DNA from: Lachnospiraceae bacterium JC7 | GTDB lineage: Bacteria > Bacillota > Clostridia > Lachnospirales > Lachnospiraceae | NCBI GenBank assembly: GCA_000513555.1 | Contig: ALYD01000002.1 | Coordinates: 62,001 to 126,000, forward strand | Reading direction: 5' to 3' | DNA length: 64,000 nucleotides | Shown: positions 43,287 to 51,212 of the stretch, piece after piece | How the letters are laid out: the number at the start of each line of letters is the position of its first letter | How positions within the stretch are numbered: position 1 is the first letter of the stretch | The notes under the pieces: generated by a model | The model's database searches: none | Seen by the model: the letters and a program-made list of their open reading frames with translations, nothing else | Told to the model about the DNA's origin: nothing | Program-made: the position numbers and the translations under genes

Positions 43287-44087
43287 ATGATTGAATTACG
43301 AACCAAAGAAATTTACCGTTTTCTCGGGTACCGGAACATCACTCCCACTCCTGAGATCGACGAAAGGATAAAGCTCTGTGTGGAAAAGATGCAGGCTGCT
43401 GCCGCCCCCAGATGCTTTTATCGAAAATTTTCAATATCTCAGGAAGCTCCTGATATCACTCATATCGCAGGTCTCACCATAAGGTCAAAGAACCTTTACA
43501 AAAATCTTCAGGGCTGCGATGAAGCCTATATGTTCGCCGCAACTGTGGGATTAGGCATTGACCAGCTGATTAAGCGAAGTGAAGTAACCAGCATCATGGA
43601 TGCCGCCATATATCAGGCGGCAGGTGCCGAGATGGTCGAAGCCTTTGCGGATTCGGAAATGAACGGGATTCGGGTTCAGGAGGAAGAAAGGGGCTACAGA
43701 CTCCGTCCCAGATACTCTCCCGGCTACGGAGACCTGCCTCTTGCACTGCAGACAGACTTTGCAAGAATACTCGACATGCAGAAGTGGTGCGGAATCAGCC
43801 TGACGGACACTCTCCTCATGGTTCCGAGTAAATCCATCACGGCATTTATCGGATGTGTGAAAGTTGAGTCGGATAAAAAAACATCACCGGATTCATCTAA
43901 GACTATACCGGCTGGCTCTTCTGAAAATGATGAAGCTTACCTTGCGGATGTCGTGAATCCTCTGGAAGCCACCGGATTATCTGCAAAAGAGTCCACGGGC
44001 TCGGAAAAGATATGCCGCAATACTCTTCCGGAAACCTCCTGCACCCAGTGCAGCATGGCTTCCGATTGCATTTACAGACACTGTTAG
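43287..44087 (+). CDS. MetH activation-domain protein
   Basis: 266 residues homologous to the C-terminal AdoMet-binding activation domain of cobalamin-dependent methionine synthase, here a free protein. It should re-methylate oxidised cob(II)alamin on MetH using AdoMet and an electron donor. The family core includes the GxRLRPRYSPGYGDLPL block near residues 147-166, containing the RxxxGY signature. A Ser/Glu-rich linker (190-240) is followed by a C-terminal CTQCSMASDCIYRHC cluster, which may bind zinc or an iron-sulfur centre. It lies directly before metH, 25 bp away. Confidence 0.9.
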   Translation: MIELRTKEIYRFLGYRNITPTPEIDERIKLCVEKMQAAAAPRCFYRKFSISQEAPDITHIAGLTIRSKNLYKNLQGCDEAYMFAATVGLGIDQLIKRSEVTSIMDAAIYQAAGAEMVEAFADSEMNGIRVQEEERGYRLRPRYSPGYGDLPLALQTDFARILDMQKWCGISLTDTLLMVPSKSITAFIGCVKVESDKKTSPDSSKTIPAGSSENDEAYLADVVNPLEATGLSAKESTGSEKICRNTLPETSCTQCSMASDCIYRHC

Positions 44088-44112
44088 AATCACCAATTAA
44101 GGAGACTTTTCA

Positions 44113-46677
44113 ATGCGCAAAAATATACTCGAACGTTTAGGAAAAGAATGGATATTTTTTGACGGCGGTACAGGCTCCATTCTGCAGTCAAAGGGCCTCC
44201 AGCCCGGGGAACTTCCCGAGACATGGAACCTGACCCATCAGGAAGATATCATCGACCTTCATCTTGGATATCTCAATGCAGGCTCCCACATCTTCAACAC
44301 CAACACCTTCGGCGCCAACAGACTTAAATATCCTGACAATCTGGATGAGATAGTTTCAGCTGCCGTGGGTCTAGCGAAGGAAGCCCGCCGACGTTCAGGC
44401 CGTGAGGATGATTCCTACATCGCTCTCGATATCGGCCCCACCGGAAAGCTCCTTAAACCAATGGGTGACCTTTCCTTCGACGATGCCGTGGATATCTTCG
44501 CCGAGGTTGTTCGAATCGGTGCCAGAGAAGGCGCTGACCTCGTCCTCATCGAGACCATGAATGACTCCTATGAGGCAAAGGCCGCAGTTCTCGCCGCCAA
44601 GGAAAACTGTGACCTCCCGGTCCTCATCACCTGCGTTTTTGACGCCTCCGGAAAAATGCTCACAGGCGGCACTCCCGAGTCTGCCGTAGCCATGCTGGAA
44701 GGTCTCGGTGTTGATGCTCTGGGAACCAACTGCTCCCTCGGGCCTGAACAGATGATCCCGATTGTAAAGCGTCTCGTAAAGGCAGCTCATGTACCGGTTC
44801 TCGTAAATCCCAATGCCGGACTCCCGAAATCAGTGGACGGGCATACTGTTTACGACGTGGATGCGGAAGCATTTGCAGGCTTCATGCGCACCATTGCGGA
44901 AATCGGCGCCACCGGTCTCGGCGGCTGCTGCGGAACCACACCGGAGTACATCAAAAAGGAAATCGAAGCCGTTACCGCCCTTCCCTTCCGCGCTCCTGTG
45001 CCGGAAAATCACACAGTGATATCTTCCTTCTCTCAGGTGGTGGAAATAGGCGGCGGCGCGAAGCCGGTCATCATCGGTGAGCGAATCAATCCCACCGGAA
45101 AAAAGCGATTCAAGCAGGCGCTCATCGAACATGACATCGATTACATCGTGGATCAGGGATTACAGCAGGAGGATGCCGGAGCTCATGTTCTGGATGTCAA
45201 TGTCGGCTCTCCCGAGATCGATGAAACAGAGCTTATTGACGAGGTCATAACGAGACTTCAGAGCGTGCTGGCTCTTCCGCTTCAGATCGATACCTCTGAC
45301 CCCGCAGCCATGGAGCGGTCACTGAGACATTATAACGGAAAGGCCCTCATAAACTCCGTGAACGGTAAAGAGGAAGTGATGCATCAGATCTTCCCTCTGG
45401 TTAAAAAGTATGGCGGCGTAATCGTGGGCCTCGCTCTTGATGAAGACGGAATCCCTGACACTGCCGACGGACGAATCCGCATTGCGAAGAAAATCTACGA
45501 CACGGCAGCATCCTACGGCATCAGGAAGGAAGATGTAGTCATTGACGGACTCTGCATGACCATTTCAAGTGACCCCCGAAGCGCCCTCGTGACTCTCGAT
45601 ACCATTCGCCGCATCCGGGACGAGCTTCACGGAACTTCGATCCTCGGTGTTTCCAATATCAGCTTCGGTCTCCCCGCAAGAGAGCTTGTGAACTCCTACT
45701 TCTTCGCCATGGCCCTTCAGAACGGACTGTCCTGCGCCATCATTAACCCGAACAATCAGGCTATGATGCAGGCATACCGCAGTTTCTGCGCTCTCACTGC
45801 TCAGGACGAGAACTTCATGGATTTCATCGGAGCTTATCAGAACTATAAGACTCCCGAGAAGCGCGTATCTGAGGCGGTGGACAACTGCCGCGCTCGGGTA
45901 CTGGATGCCCTCGGAATTTCAGCCGGAGACTTAAAGTTTTCCGGCAGTCCCCTAGGAAACGGTCCTAAGTCTCAGGCCAATGCTTCCGCCTCAACACAGT
46001 CTTCAAACGGAACTTCCTCATCAGGCGGCAGTTCCGAAGGTAAAGCCGGAAAGACGAGACTCATGGAAGCAATCGAGCGAGGCATGGCAGGTCCCGCCGC
46101 AGAAGCCACGAAGGAGGCATTGCGCTCAAGGGATGCTCTCGACATCATAAATCAGGATCTGGTTCCGGCCCTTGACATAGTCGGTCAGGGCTTTGAAAAA
46201 GGAACCATCTTCCTTCCCCAGCTCCTTATGGCGGCGGATACCGCAAAGACCGCCTTTGCCGTTGTAAAAGAGTCTATGGCCGGGGTACAGCAGGAAGTTA
46301 AGGGAAAGGTGATACTTGCCACAGTAAAGGGTGACATCCATGATATCGGAAAGAACATCGTAAAGGTCCTTCTCGAAAACTACGGCTACGATGTTATAGA
46401 TCTAGGAAAGGACGTTCCTCCCGAGACTGTGGTGGAAACCGCCATTTCTCAGGATGTAAAGCTGGTGGGACTCTCCGCTCTCATGACCACCACAGTAGTC
46501 AACATGGAGGAGACCATACGCCAGCTACGTGAGAAAAAACCGGACTGCAGGATCGCCGTGGGCGGTGCCGTCATGACTCAGGACTACGCCGACAAGATCG
46601 GCGCCGACTGCTACGGCCGCGACGCCATGACCACCGTAAGATATGCGGACGAATTATGTGAAAAGGGTTTACTGTAA
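44113..46677 (+). CDS. metH: Cobalamin-dependent methionine synthase lacking activation domain
   Basis: 854 residues. Domains: homocysteine-binding barrel (1-~300) with zinc ligands in GTNCSLGP near 200 and GGCCGTTPEYI near 275; pterin-binding barrel (~310-600; GERINPTGKKRF near 325, HVLDVNVG near 360); cobalamin cap and Rossmann domain (~650-850) with DIHDIGKNIVK providing the His ligand to cobalt near 740. The AdoMet activation domain of full-length MetH (about 1200 residues) is absent but is supplied by the preceding gene. A Ser/Gly/Asn-rich linker of about 40 residues (near 615-655) lies between pterin and cobalamin modules. The start follows AAGGAG. Confidence 0.96.
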   Translation: MRKNILERLGKEWIFFDGGTGSILQSKGLQPGELPETWNLTHQEDIIDLHLGYLNAGSHIFNTNTFGANRLKYPDNLDEIVSAAVGLAKEARRRSGREDDSYIALDIGPTGKLLKPMGDLSFDDAVDIFAEVVRIGAREGADLVLIETMNDSYEAKAAVLAAKENCDLPVLITCVFDASGKMLTGGTPESAVAMLEGLGVDALGTNCSLGPEQMIPIVKRLVKAAHVPVLVNPNAGLPKSVDGHTVYDVDAEAFAGFMRTIAEIGATGLGGCCGTTPEYIKKEIEAVTALPFRAPVPENHTVISSFSQVVEIGGGAKPVIIGERINPTGKKRFKQALIEHDIDYIVDQGLQQEDAGAHVLDVNVGSPEIDETELIDEVITRLQSVLALPLQIDTSDPAAMERSLRHYNGKALINSVNGKEEVMHQIFPLVKKYGGVIVGLALDEDGIPDTADGRIRIAKKIYDTAASYGIRKEDVVIDGLCMTISSDPRSALVTLDTIRRIRDELHGTSILGVSNISFGLPARELVNSYFFAMALQNGLSCAIINPNNQAMMQAYRSFCALTAQDENFMDFIGAYQNYKTPEKRVSEAVDNCRARVLDALGISAGDLKFSGSPLGNGPKSQANASASTQSSNGTSSSGGSSEGKAGKTRLMEAIERGMAGPAAEATKEALRSRDALDIINQDLVPALDIVGQGFEKGTIFLPQLLMAADTAKTAFAVVKESMAGVQQEVKGKVILATVKGDIHDIGKNIVKVLLENYGYDVIDLGKDVPPETVVETAISQDVKLVGLSALMTTTVVNMEETIRQLREKKPDCRIAVGGAVMTQDYADKIGADCYGRDAMTTVRYADELCEKGLL

Positions 46678-46715
46678 CTAAATATTGAAAACCTCACTAA
46701 ACTATAGAGATCTTT

Positions 46716-46748
46716 CAGTAGCCGATGACTTCAAATCATCGGCTACTG
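46716..46748. terminator. Strong hairpin after metH
   Basis: A perfect 13-bp stem, CAGTAGCCGATGA/TCATCGGCTACTG, with a 7-nt loop, 39 bp after the metH stop. There is no T-run on the gene strand, so it is an unusual terminator or an RNA-stabilising 3' hairpin. Confidence 0.6.
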
Positions 46749-46874
46749 ATGCTCATCTTCATCATAGTCTGAACTTAGCTGTATTATTGTCGTTTTATCA
46801 ACCTTGACAAAGATTTTTAACCATGCCACACTTGACTTAGCAGAGAATGATCGTGTTTTTATAAGGAGAATGCT

Positions 46875-47900
46875 ATGCGAATGAACAGAATTATCAGTAT
46901 GGCAGTGCTGACAGGGTTCCTTGCGCTTACGACTTCATTTACTTCACTTTCCGGGAACTGGCGTCAGGACGGGAATGGATGGTGGTATCAATATGATGAT
47001 GGCAGCTATATCCATGACGGGATTTATGAAATTGGAGGATCTGTTTATATTTTCAACCATGACGGGTACATATTGACCAACAGGTGGTTCCAGTCCCCGA
47101 ACACCGGGGATTGGTACTACTGTCAGGGCGGTGGTCAGGTTGCAAAGAACAAATGGATCGGCAATTATTATGTGGGTTCTGAAGGAAAGATGCTGAAGGA
47201 TACCTGGGTTGGAGAATATTATGTCGGTTCCGACGGTGCATGGGTAAAAGATAAAGATAAGGAGTCAACTTATTCGGGAAGTGCACATGATCTGAATAGT
47301 TCAGCGCATTTTGCAAAGATTAATGGTTCTTCAAATGAAACAAACAGTTCCAGTTCCTTTACCAAAGGCTGGATTTACGGTTTCTACAACAATGTGAATC
47401 AGACAGGATTTTATGATCATCATTGCGTTCAGATGAACGTCTATACAGATGAGACATATAACTATGATGCCATGTTTTATTTCTCTCTTTATGATATCGG
47501 CTCACATAATTATGATTTGTACAATGAGTCTGATCCCAGCGGGGATATTCTTTACGGATACAATTTAGGCAATACTTCCCAGTATTTGAAAAGCGAAATC
47601 AATGGAAAAAAATATTACATGACATATGATGGCTACGATACTATAAAGATCTACTGGAGAGACACATCATGGCTCGATGAATATGATAACTGCATTACTT
47701 TGAAGAAAGTGAAAGAATACTACACGGATAGAGCGAGAGTAATAACCATGGGCAATAATTCATCTTACGCTTCGGATAATTCTGATTCCGATAGTGACAA
47801 CCCATTTGCAGATCGTCCGCTCAACATTACGAAGAGCACGGGATACTATGACGTCAATGGTGACCTTGAAACGGCGGATATTACTGTAAGAGAGGGTTAA
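46875..47900 (+). CDS. Secreted choline-binding-repeat protein
   Basis: 341 residues. The start follows AAGGAG. Signal peptide (RMNRIISMAVLTGFLALTTSFTSLSG), then about five cell-wall-binding repeats (residues 28-132; WRQDGNGWWYQYDDGS, KNKWIGNYYVGSEGKM, KDTWVGEYYVGSDG) rich in Trp, Tyr and Gly. The C-terminal ~190 residues form a Tyr/Asn/Asp-rich domain of unknown function. Probably attached to teichoic-acid choline or peptidoglycan. The repeats resemble those of the interrupted gene at 41492-42058. Confidence 0.8.
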   Translation: MRMNRIISMAVLTGFLALTTSFTSLSGNWRQDGNGWWYQYDDGSYIHDGIYEIGGSVYIFNHDGYILTNRWFQSPNTGDWYYCQGGGQVAKNKWIGNYYVGSEGKMLKDTWVGEYYVGSDGAWVKDKDKESTYSGSAHDLNSSAHFAKINGSSNETNSSSSFTKGWIYGFYNNVNQTGFYDHHCVQMNVYTDETYNYDAMFYFSLYDIGSHNYDLYNESDPSGDILYGYNLGNTSQYLKSEINGKKYYMTYDGYDTIKIYWRDTSWLDEYDNCITLKKVKEYYTDRARVITMGNNSSYASDNSDSDSDNPFADRPLNITKSTGYYDVNGDLETADITVREG

Positions 47901-47971
47901 TACTAAAAAAGTACTATATAAAACCATCGATGACCGGCGTATGACCGCTTCATCGATGCCCATAATACACT

Positions 47972-48001
47972 AAAGGGATCGGTTCTTGTACCGGTCCCTT
48001 T
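47972..48001. terminator. Bidirectional terminator
   Basis: AAAGGGATCGG/CCGGTCCCTTT stem with an eight-base loop and flanking A/T, between convergent secreted-protein genes. Confidence 0.8.
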
Positions 48002-48011
48002 GGTATTCCCC

Positions 48012-48968
48012 CTATTTACTGAAGTCCACCGCATTTCCAAAGAAATCCGTTCCCTTCATTGTACTGACATTTACAGTATACCAGGTCCAGGTGGTTTCGT
48101 GGATAACTCCGCCGCCATCATTGACATACTCATACATCCTGATGGAGATAGTGTGATCATCATCCCATTGTATTTCTGCTTCCGGTGCACCGCTAAGCTT
48201 CTTTGCCCTGTCCACTATGGTCAGAACTTTTTCTCCGACCTCATCACCTTCTCCCATATCATAATACTCTTTCGCTTTTTCGGGAGTCATACGCATAAGT
48301 CCGATATGATCAACCTCTCCCGAACTCCAGGTCACGGTTCCAACCGCATATTCTTCATCCCGGTTTTTGGAAATATAGAAATCACTGAAGTCAATATTCC
48401 CAATGTCAGCAACAGTGTGAACAGTCGCAGTTTTGGAATTCCATTTTCCTTTTCCTATGTCATATCCACTTTCAAAAATTGACGGACTTCCGTCTCCCGG
48501 AGAAAATGCATCCCAGTTCAGCTTCACCGAGAAATTATAACCATCAGTATCTATCACTGCATTGAGGTATCTTTCATATCCGTTGAAGTGATCGGATCCG
48601 GCACTGCACATATAGCATTTCCAGCCACCATTCAAAAGATAAGGCTCATCTCCGTTCACGCGATCCACAAACTGCTCATCGATTGCATTGGGCCACTCGC
48701 CTCTGGAGATATTGTATGCTTTGTCGATCAGCCAATCAAAATCCATAGCAAGAGCCGTGTCCGTGGTAGACATTGAATTTGCTATATTTTCCTGGGAGGC
48801 TCTGTCTATAAAGTCTGAAGAAGTGCTCTTTCCGTTTTCGTAATCTATGCCGAATTTTGCCTCGAGAAAATCCCGGTTGAAGGTTCCCGCAAAAGAAGTT
48901 AAACCGGTTGATGCAACGCATAGCATCATGGCTGATGCTACAGTCTTTTTCATAAAGTTATTCATCAT
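48012..48968 (-). CDS. Secreted protein of unknown function
   Basis: 318 residues with a signal peptide (NNFMKKTVASAMMLCVASTGLTSFA; start after AGGAGTGTA). The mature protein is acidic and rich in Asp, Tyr and Trp, with two Cys close together (CYMC near residue 117) and recurring strand-like segments. The C-terminus contains ETTWTWYTVNVSTMKG and ends DFFGNAVDFSK. No recognised domain. It faces the choline-binding protein gene across a terminator. Confidence 0.7.
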   Translation of the reverse strand: MMNNFMKKTVASAMMLCVASTGLTSFAGTFNRDFLEAKFGIDYENGKSTSSDFIDRASQENIANSMSTTDTALAMDFDWLIDKAYNISRGEWPNAIDEQFVDRVNGDEPYLLNGGWKCYMCSAGSDHFNGYERYLNAVIDTDGYNFSVKLNWDAFSPGDGSPSIFESGYDIGKGKWNSKTATVHTVADIGNIDFSDFYISKNRDEEYAVGTVTWSSGEVDHIGLMRMTPEKAKEYYDMGEGDEVGEKVLTIVDRAKKLSGAPEAEIQWDDDHTISIRMYEYVNDGGGVIHETTWTWYTVNVSTMKGTDFFGNAVDFSK

Positions 48969-49147
48969 TACACTCCTCTCTCAAATATCTGCAAACTTCC
49001 ACTCATCAATTAATGATGTAAAGAACAGATTTCACTTCATAGTTTATTTTAATACTATCACTCGGACAATGCGCACACAATCGGCATATTCATTTGGCCT
49101 TTAATTATGCAAAAATCAACTTTTCATTTTTCCATCTTGCAAAATCC

Positions 49148-49185
49148 GACACGCGTGTCTATAATTTAAATCGACACAGGTGTCG
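49148..49185. promoter_or_regulatory. Twin TetR operators around -10 element
   Basis: Two near-identical palindromes, GACACGCGTGTC (49148-49159) and CGACACAGGTGTCG (49172-49185), flank a TATAAT -10 (49160-49165). The half-site GACAC is shared. Their position over the promoter of a TetR gene indicates autorepression. Confidence 0.8.
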
Positions 49186-49206
49186 AAAAAGGAGTTGAAT
49201 AAACAG

Positions 49207-49782
49207 ATGTCAGGAAAAGCTGAGAGAACAAAGGAATTGATATTGGATCGGGTCTATCCTCTATTTTCAAAAAGAGGTTTCAAGCAGGTTACCATGAAGG
49301 ATGTTTGCGAAGTGACAGGTCTTAGCCGCGGTGGACTTTACAGTCATTTTGCAGGTACAGGAGAATTGTTTGAAGCTCTTCTCGGGAAGATCACAGAGAA
49401 AGACGCCATGGACTTTCACGGAGAGATCTCAAAGGGGCTTTCTGCCACTGAGATCCTGGAAGGAGCTCTTCGACTTATGGAGGATGAAATGGAACATCCC
49501 GAAGACTCCCTGAGTATCGCGATGTATGAATATGCGGAGGTGACCGGCTCAGATGTTATGGAGCATTTTAACCGGATCTGGGAAGAAAAGTGGACCGCCC
49601 TGATACGCTATGGCATCGAACGAGGGGAATTCTCAAATGTAAATGTCAGAGAGGTCGTGAACGTGATCCTCTTCTCTTATCAGGGTATCCGAATGTGGAG
49701 CCGGATCATCCGAATGGAACCGGAAACTATCCAATCAGTTACGGGGCATATCCGAAACCTGCTTATCCGAAAGGATTTGTAA
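49207..49782 (+). CDS. TetR-family transcriptional regulator
   Basis: 191 residues from the ATG at 49207; a GTG frame start at 49180 lies inside the operator and is unlikely. N-terminal helix-turn-helix (ILDRVYPLFSKRGFKQVTMKDVCEVTGLSRGGLYSHFAG, about 10-50) typical of TetR/AcrR, followed by a helical ligand-binding domain. It is preceded by two palindromic operators around its -10. The downstream hydrolase gene, in the same direction about 110 bp away across a repeat, may be under the same control. The ligand is unknown. Confidence 0.92.
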   Translation: MSGKAERTKELILDRVYPLFSKRGFKQVTMKDVCEVTGLSRGGLYSHFAGTGELFEALLGKITEKDAMDFHGEISKGLSATEILEGALRLMEDEMEHPEDSLSIAMYEYAEVTGSDVMEHFNRIWEEKWTALIRYGIERGEFSNVNVREVVNVILFSYQGIRMWSRIIRMEPETIQSVTGHIRNLLIRKDL

Positions 49783-49807
49783 AACTAAGAAATGTAAGTG
49801 ATCATGC

Positions 49808-49880
49808 TTGAAAGTTAACTTTCAAACGAATTTAGAATAACATATACGAATTCCGGTTAAACCGATTCGTACATGATTAT
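49808..49880. repeat. Multi-hairpin intergenic repeat, family B copy 2
   Basis: The palindrome TTGAAAGTTAACTTTCAA (49808-49825) is followed by a hairpin with inner arms TACGAAT (49845-49851)/ATTCGTA (49865-49871), an apical CGGTT/AACCG stem and weaker outer arms. In reverse orientation the order and the conserved CATATACGAAT and ATTCGTnCATGA segments match copy 1 (4664-4741). The outer stem keeps pairing although its bases changed (GGGTCAT to ATAACAT with matching partner). It lies between the TetR gene and the hydrolase gene and ends at the hydrolase Shine-Dalgarno. Confidence 0.6.
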
Positions 49881-49890
49881 GGAGGCAAAA

Positions 49891-50511
49891 ATGAATATGC
49901 AGAATAAAAGAATTGCCGTTCTCTATGTTCATGGAAAAGGCGGCAACGCGGCAGAATCCGAACACTATAAAACACTTTTCCCGGATGCGGACGTGACCGG
50001 ACTTGACTATCACACCGATCTTCCCTGGGAGACCAGTCTGGAAATAGATGCAGCTGTCTCGGAGCTTGCATCCCGTTATGACGATGTCATCCTGATCGCA
50101 AACAGTATCGGGGCTTTCTATTCCATGAATGCTGATATCTGTGAAAAGCTGAGCCATGCCTACTTTATCTCTCCGATGATCGATCTAGAGAAACTCATCC
50201 TGAATATGATGACATGGGCAAATGTTACCGAAGAAGATCTGAAGCGTGAAAAGACCATTAAAACAGACTTTGGCGAAGATCTTTCATGGGATTACCTTTG
50301 TTACGTACGGGAGCACCCCATAAAGTGGACCGTCCCCACTGATATCCTCCGCGGATCTGAGGACAAGCTGTCTACTGCTGATGCCATCGGGCACTTCGTC
50401 AAAAAAACAGGTGCCCGCCTCACTGTCATGCAGGGAGGTGAGCACTGGTTTCATACAAAAGAACAAATGGAATTTCTGGACAAGTGGATAACAGACACAG
50501 CACCCCTTTAA
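49891..50511 (+). CDS. Alpha/beta hydrolase
   Basis: About 206 residues from the ATG at 49891, which follows GGAGGCAAAA. The fold starts with strand RIAVLYVHGKGGN (oxyanion HG motif near 10-16). The nucleophile elbow is ANSIGAF near 75-80 with catalytic Ser. An Asp in ILRGSEDKL (near 163) and a His in GGEHWFH (near 190) complete the triad. Substrate unknown: an esterase or lactonase acting on small molecules, possibly the inducer of the TetR regulator encoded upstream. Confidence 0.85.
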   Translation: MNMQNKRIAVLYVHGKGGNAAESEHYKTLFPDADVTGLDYHTDLPWETSLEIDAAVSELASRYDDVILIANSIGAFYSMNADICEKLSHAYFISPMIDLEKLILNMMTWANVTEEDLKREKTIKTDFGEDLSWDYLCYVREHPIKWTVPTDILRGSEDKLSTADAIGHFVKKTGARLTVMQGGEHWFHTKEQMEFLDKWITDTAPL

Positions 50512-50594
50512 GAAGGCACCGCATGCCTGAAGCCTAAACCAAGCGGATGACAGCATTAATTTCATCAATATGTCACCGGATATACCTGAAATAC

Positions 50595-51041
50595 TTATTT
50601 ACACTTTATTCCATCAAAAAACTTGACTGCCCCATCTATATCCGACTGATCCGGGTGCTTTTTGTTGATACCTCCGATGATCTTAAACGGTCCGAAGGTA
50701 TCAAATCCCTTACAAAAATAGGTTCCCAGATACTCGCATTTTCTCTCATCAGTTATCTTTTTTGCAGAAGCATTCTGATTCTCTCTCGGATCCCCCGCTG
50801 TATGAAGAAAGAAAACCTTTCTTCCTGTCGGGAGCTTACTTTCGAGATACTCCAGGATCTGCGGATAATATTTACTGAAAACTATTCCGGATGCGATTCC
50901 GATACACTCATACCTGGAAAGATCCTCATCTTTTTCATGGATAATGTCTATGGTATCGATCTGATTTTCTTTTGCGATGGCGTCTACAAGCTTTTTGGTA
51001 TTTCCATGATGTGTCGATGCATAAATTATTGCTGTTCTCAT
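50595..51041 (-). CDS. Flavodoxin-family protein
   Basis: 148 residues from the ATG at 51041 (after AAGGAG, spacing 10). It starts with strand and FMN phosphate loop RTAIIYASTHHGNTKKL, the usual T-x-x-G-N-T flavodoxin pattern in slightly changed form. ASGIVFSKYYPQ and FLHTAGDPRENQN provide the other FMN-side loops. An electron carrier or a flavodoxin-like oxidoreductase. Convergent with the hydrolase gene; monocistronic. Confidence 0.85.
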   Translation of the reverse strand: MRTAIIYASTHHGNTKKLVDAIAKENQIDTIDIIHEKDEDLSRYECIGIASGIVFSKYYPQILEYLESKLPTGRKVFFLHTAGDPRENQNASAKKITDERKCEYLGTYFCKGFDTFGPFKIIGGINKKHPDQSDIDGAVKFFDGIKCK

Positions 51042-51154
51042 GATATTCTTACTCCTTTTCAAAAATTTTCTAACTTCAGATTCAATTATATGATTTCAGC
51101 TCCCGAACTTTTTTCAAAACACCTAAAACTGCCGTTTTTACATTGTTTTAGCAA

Positions 51155-51183
51155 AAATGGCGGAACGCATACCGCTCCGCCAT
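51155..51183. terminator. Terminator of the clostripain-like gene
   Basis: ATGGCGGA/TCCGCCAT arms with an 11-nt loop containing an inner GCG-type pairing; leftward it is followed by a T-run. Confidence 0.75.
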
Positions 51184-51212
51184 CTGTCATTTAAAATAAT
51201 GTCTGTTTCCAA

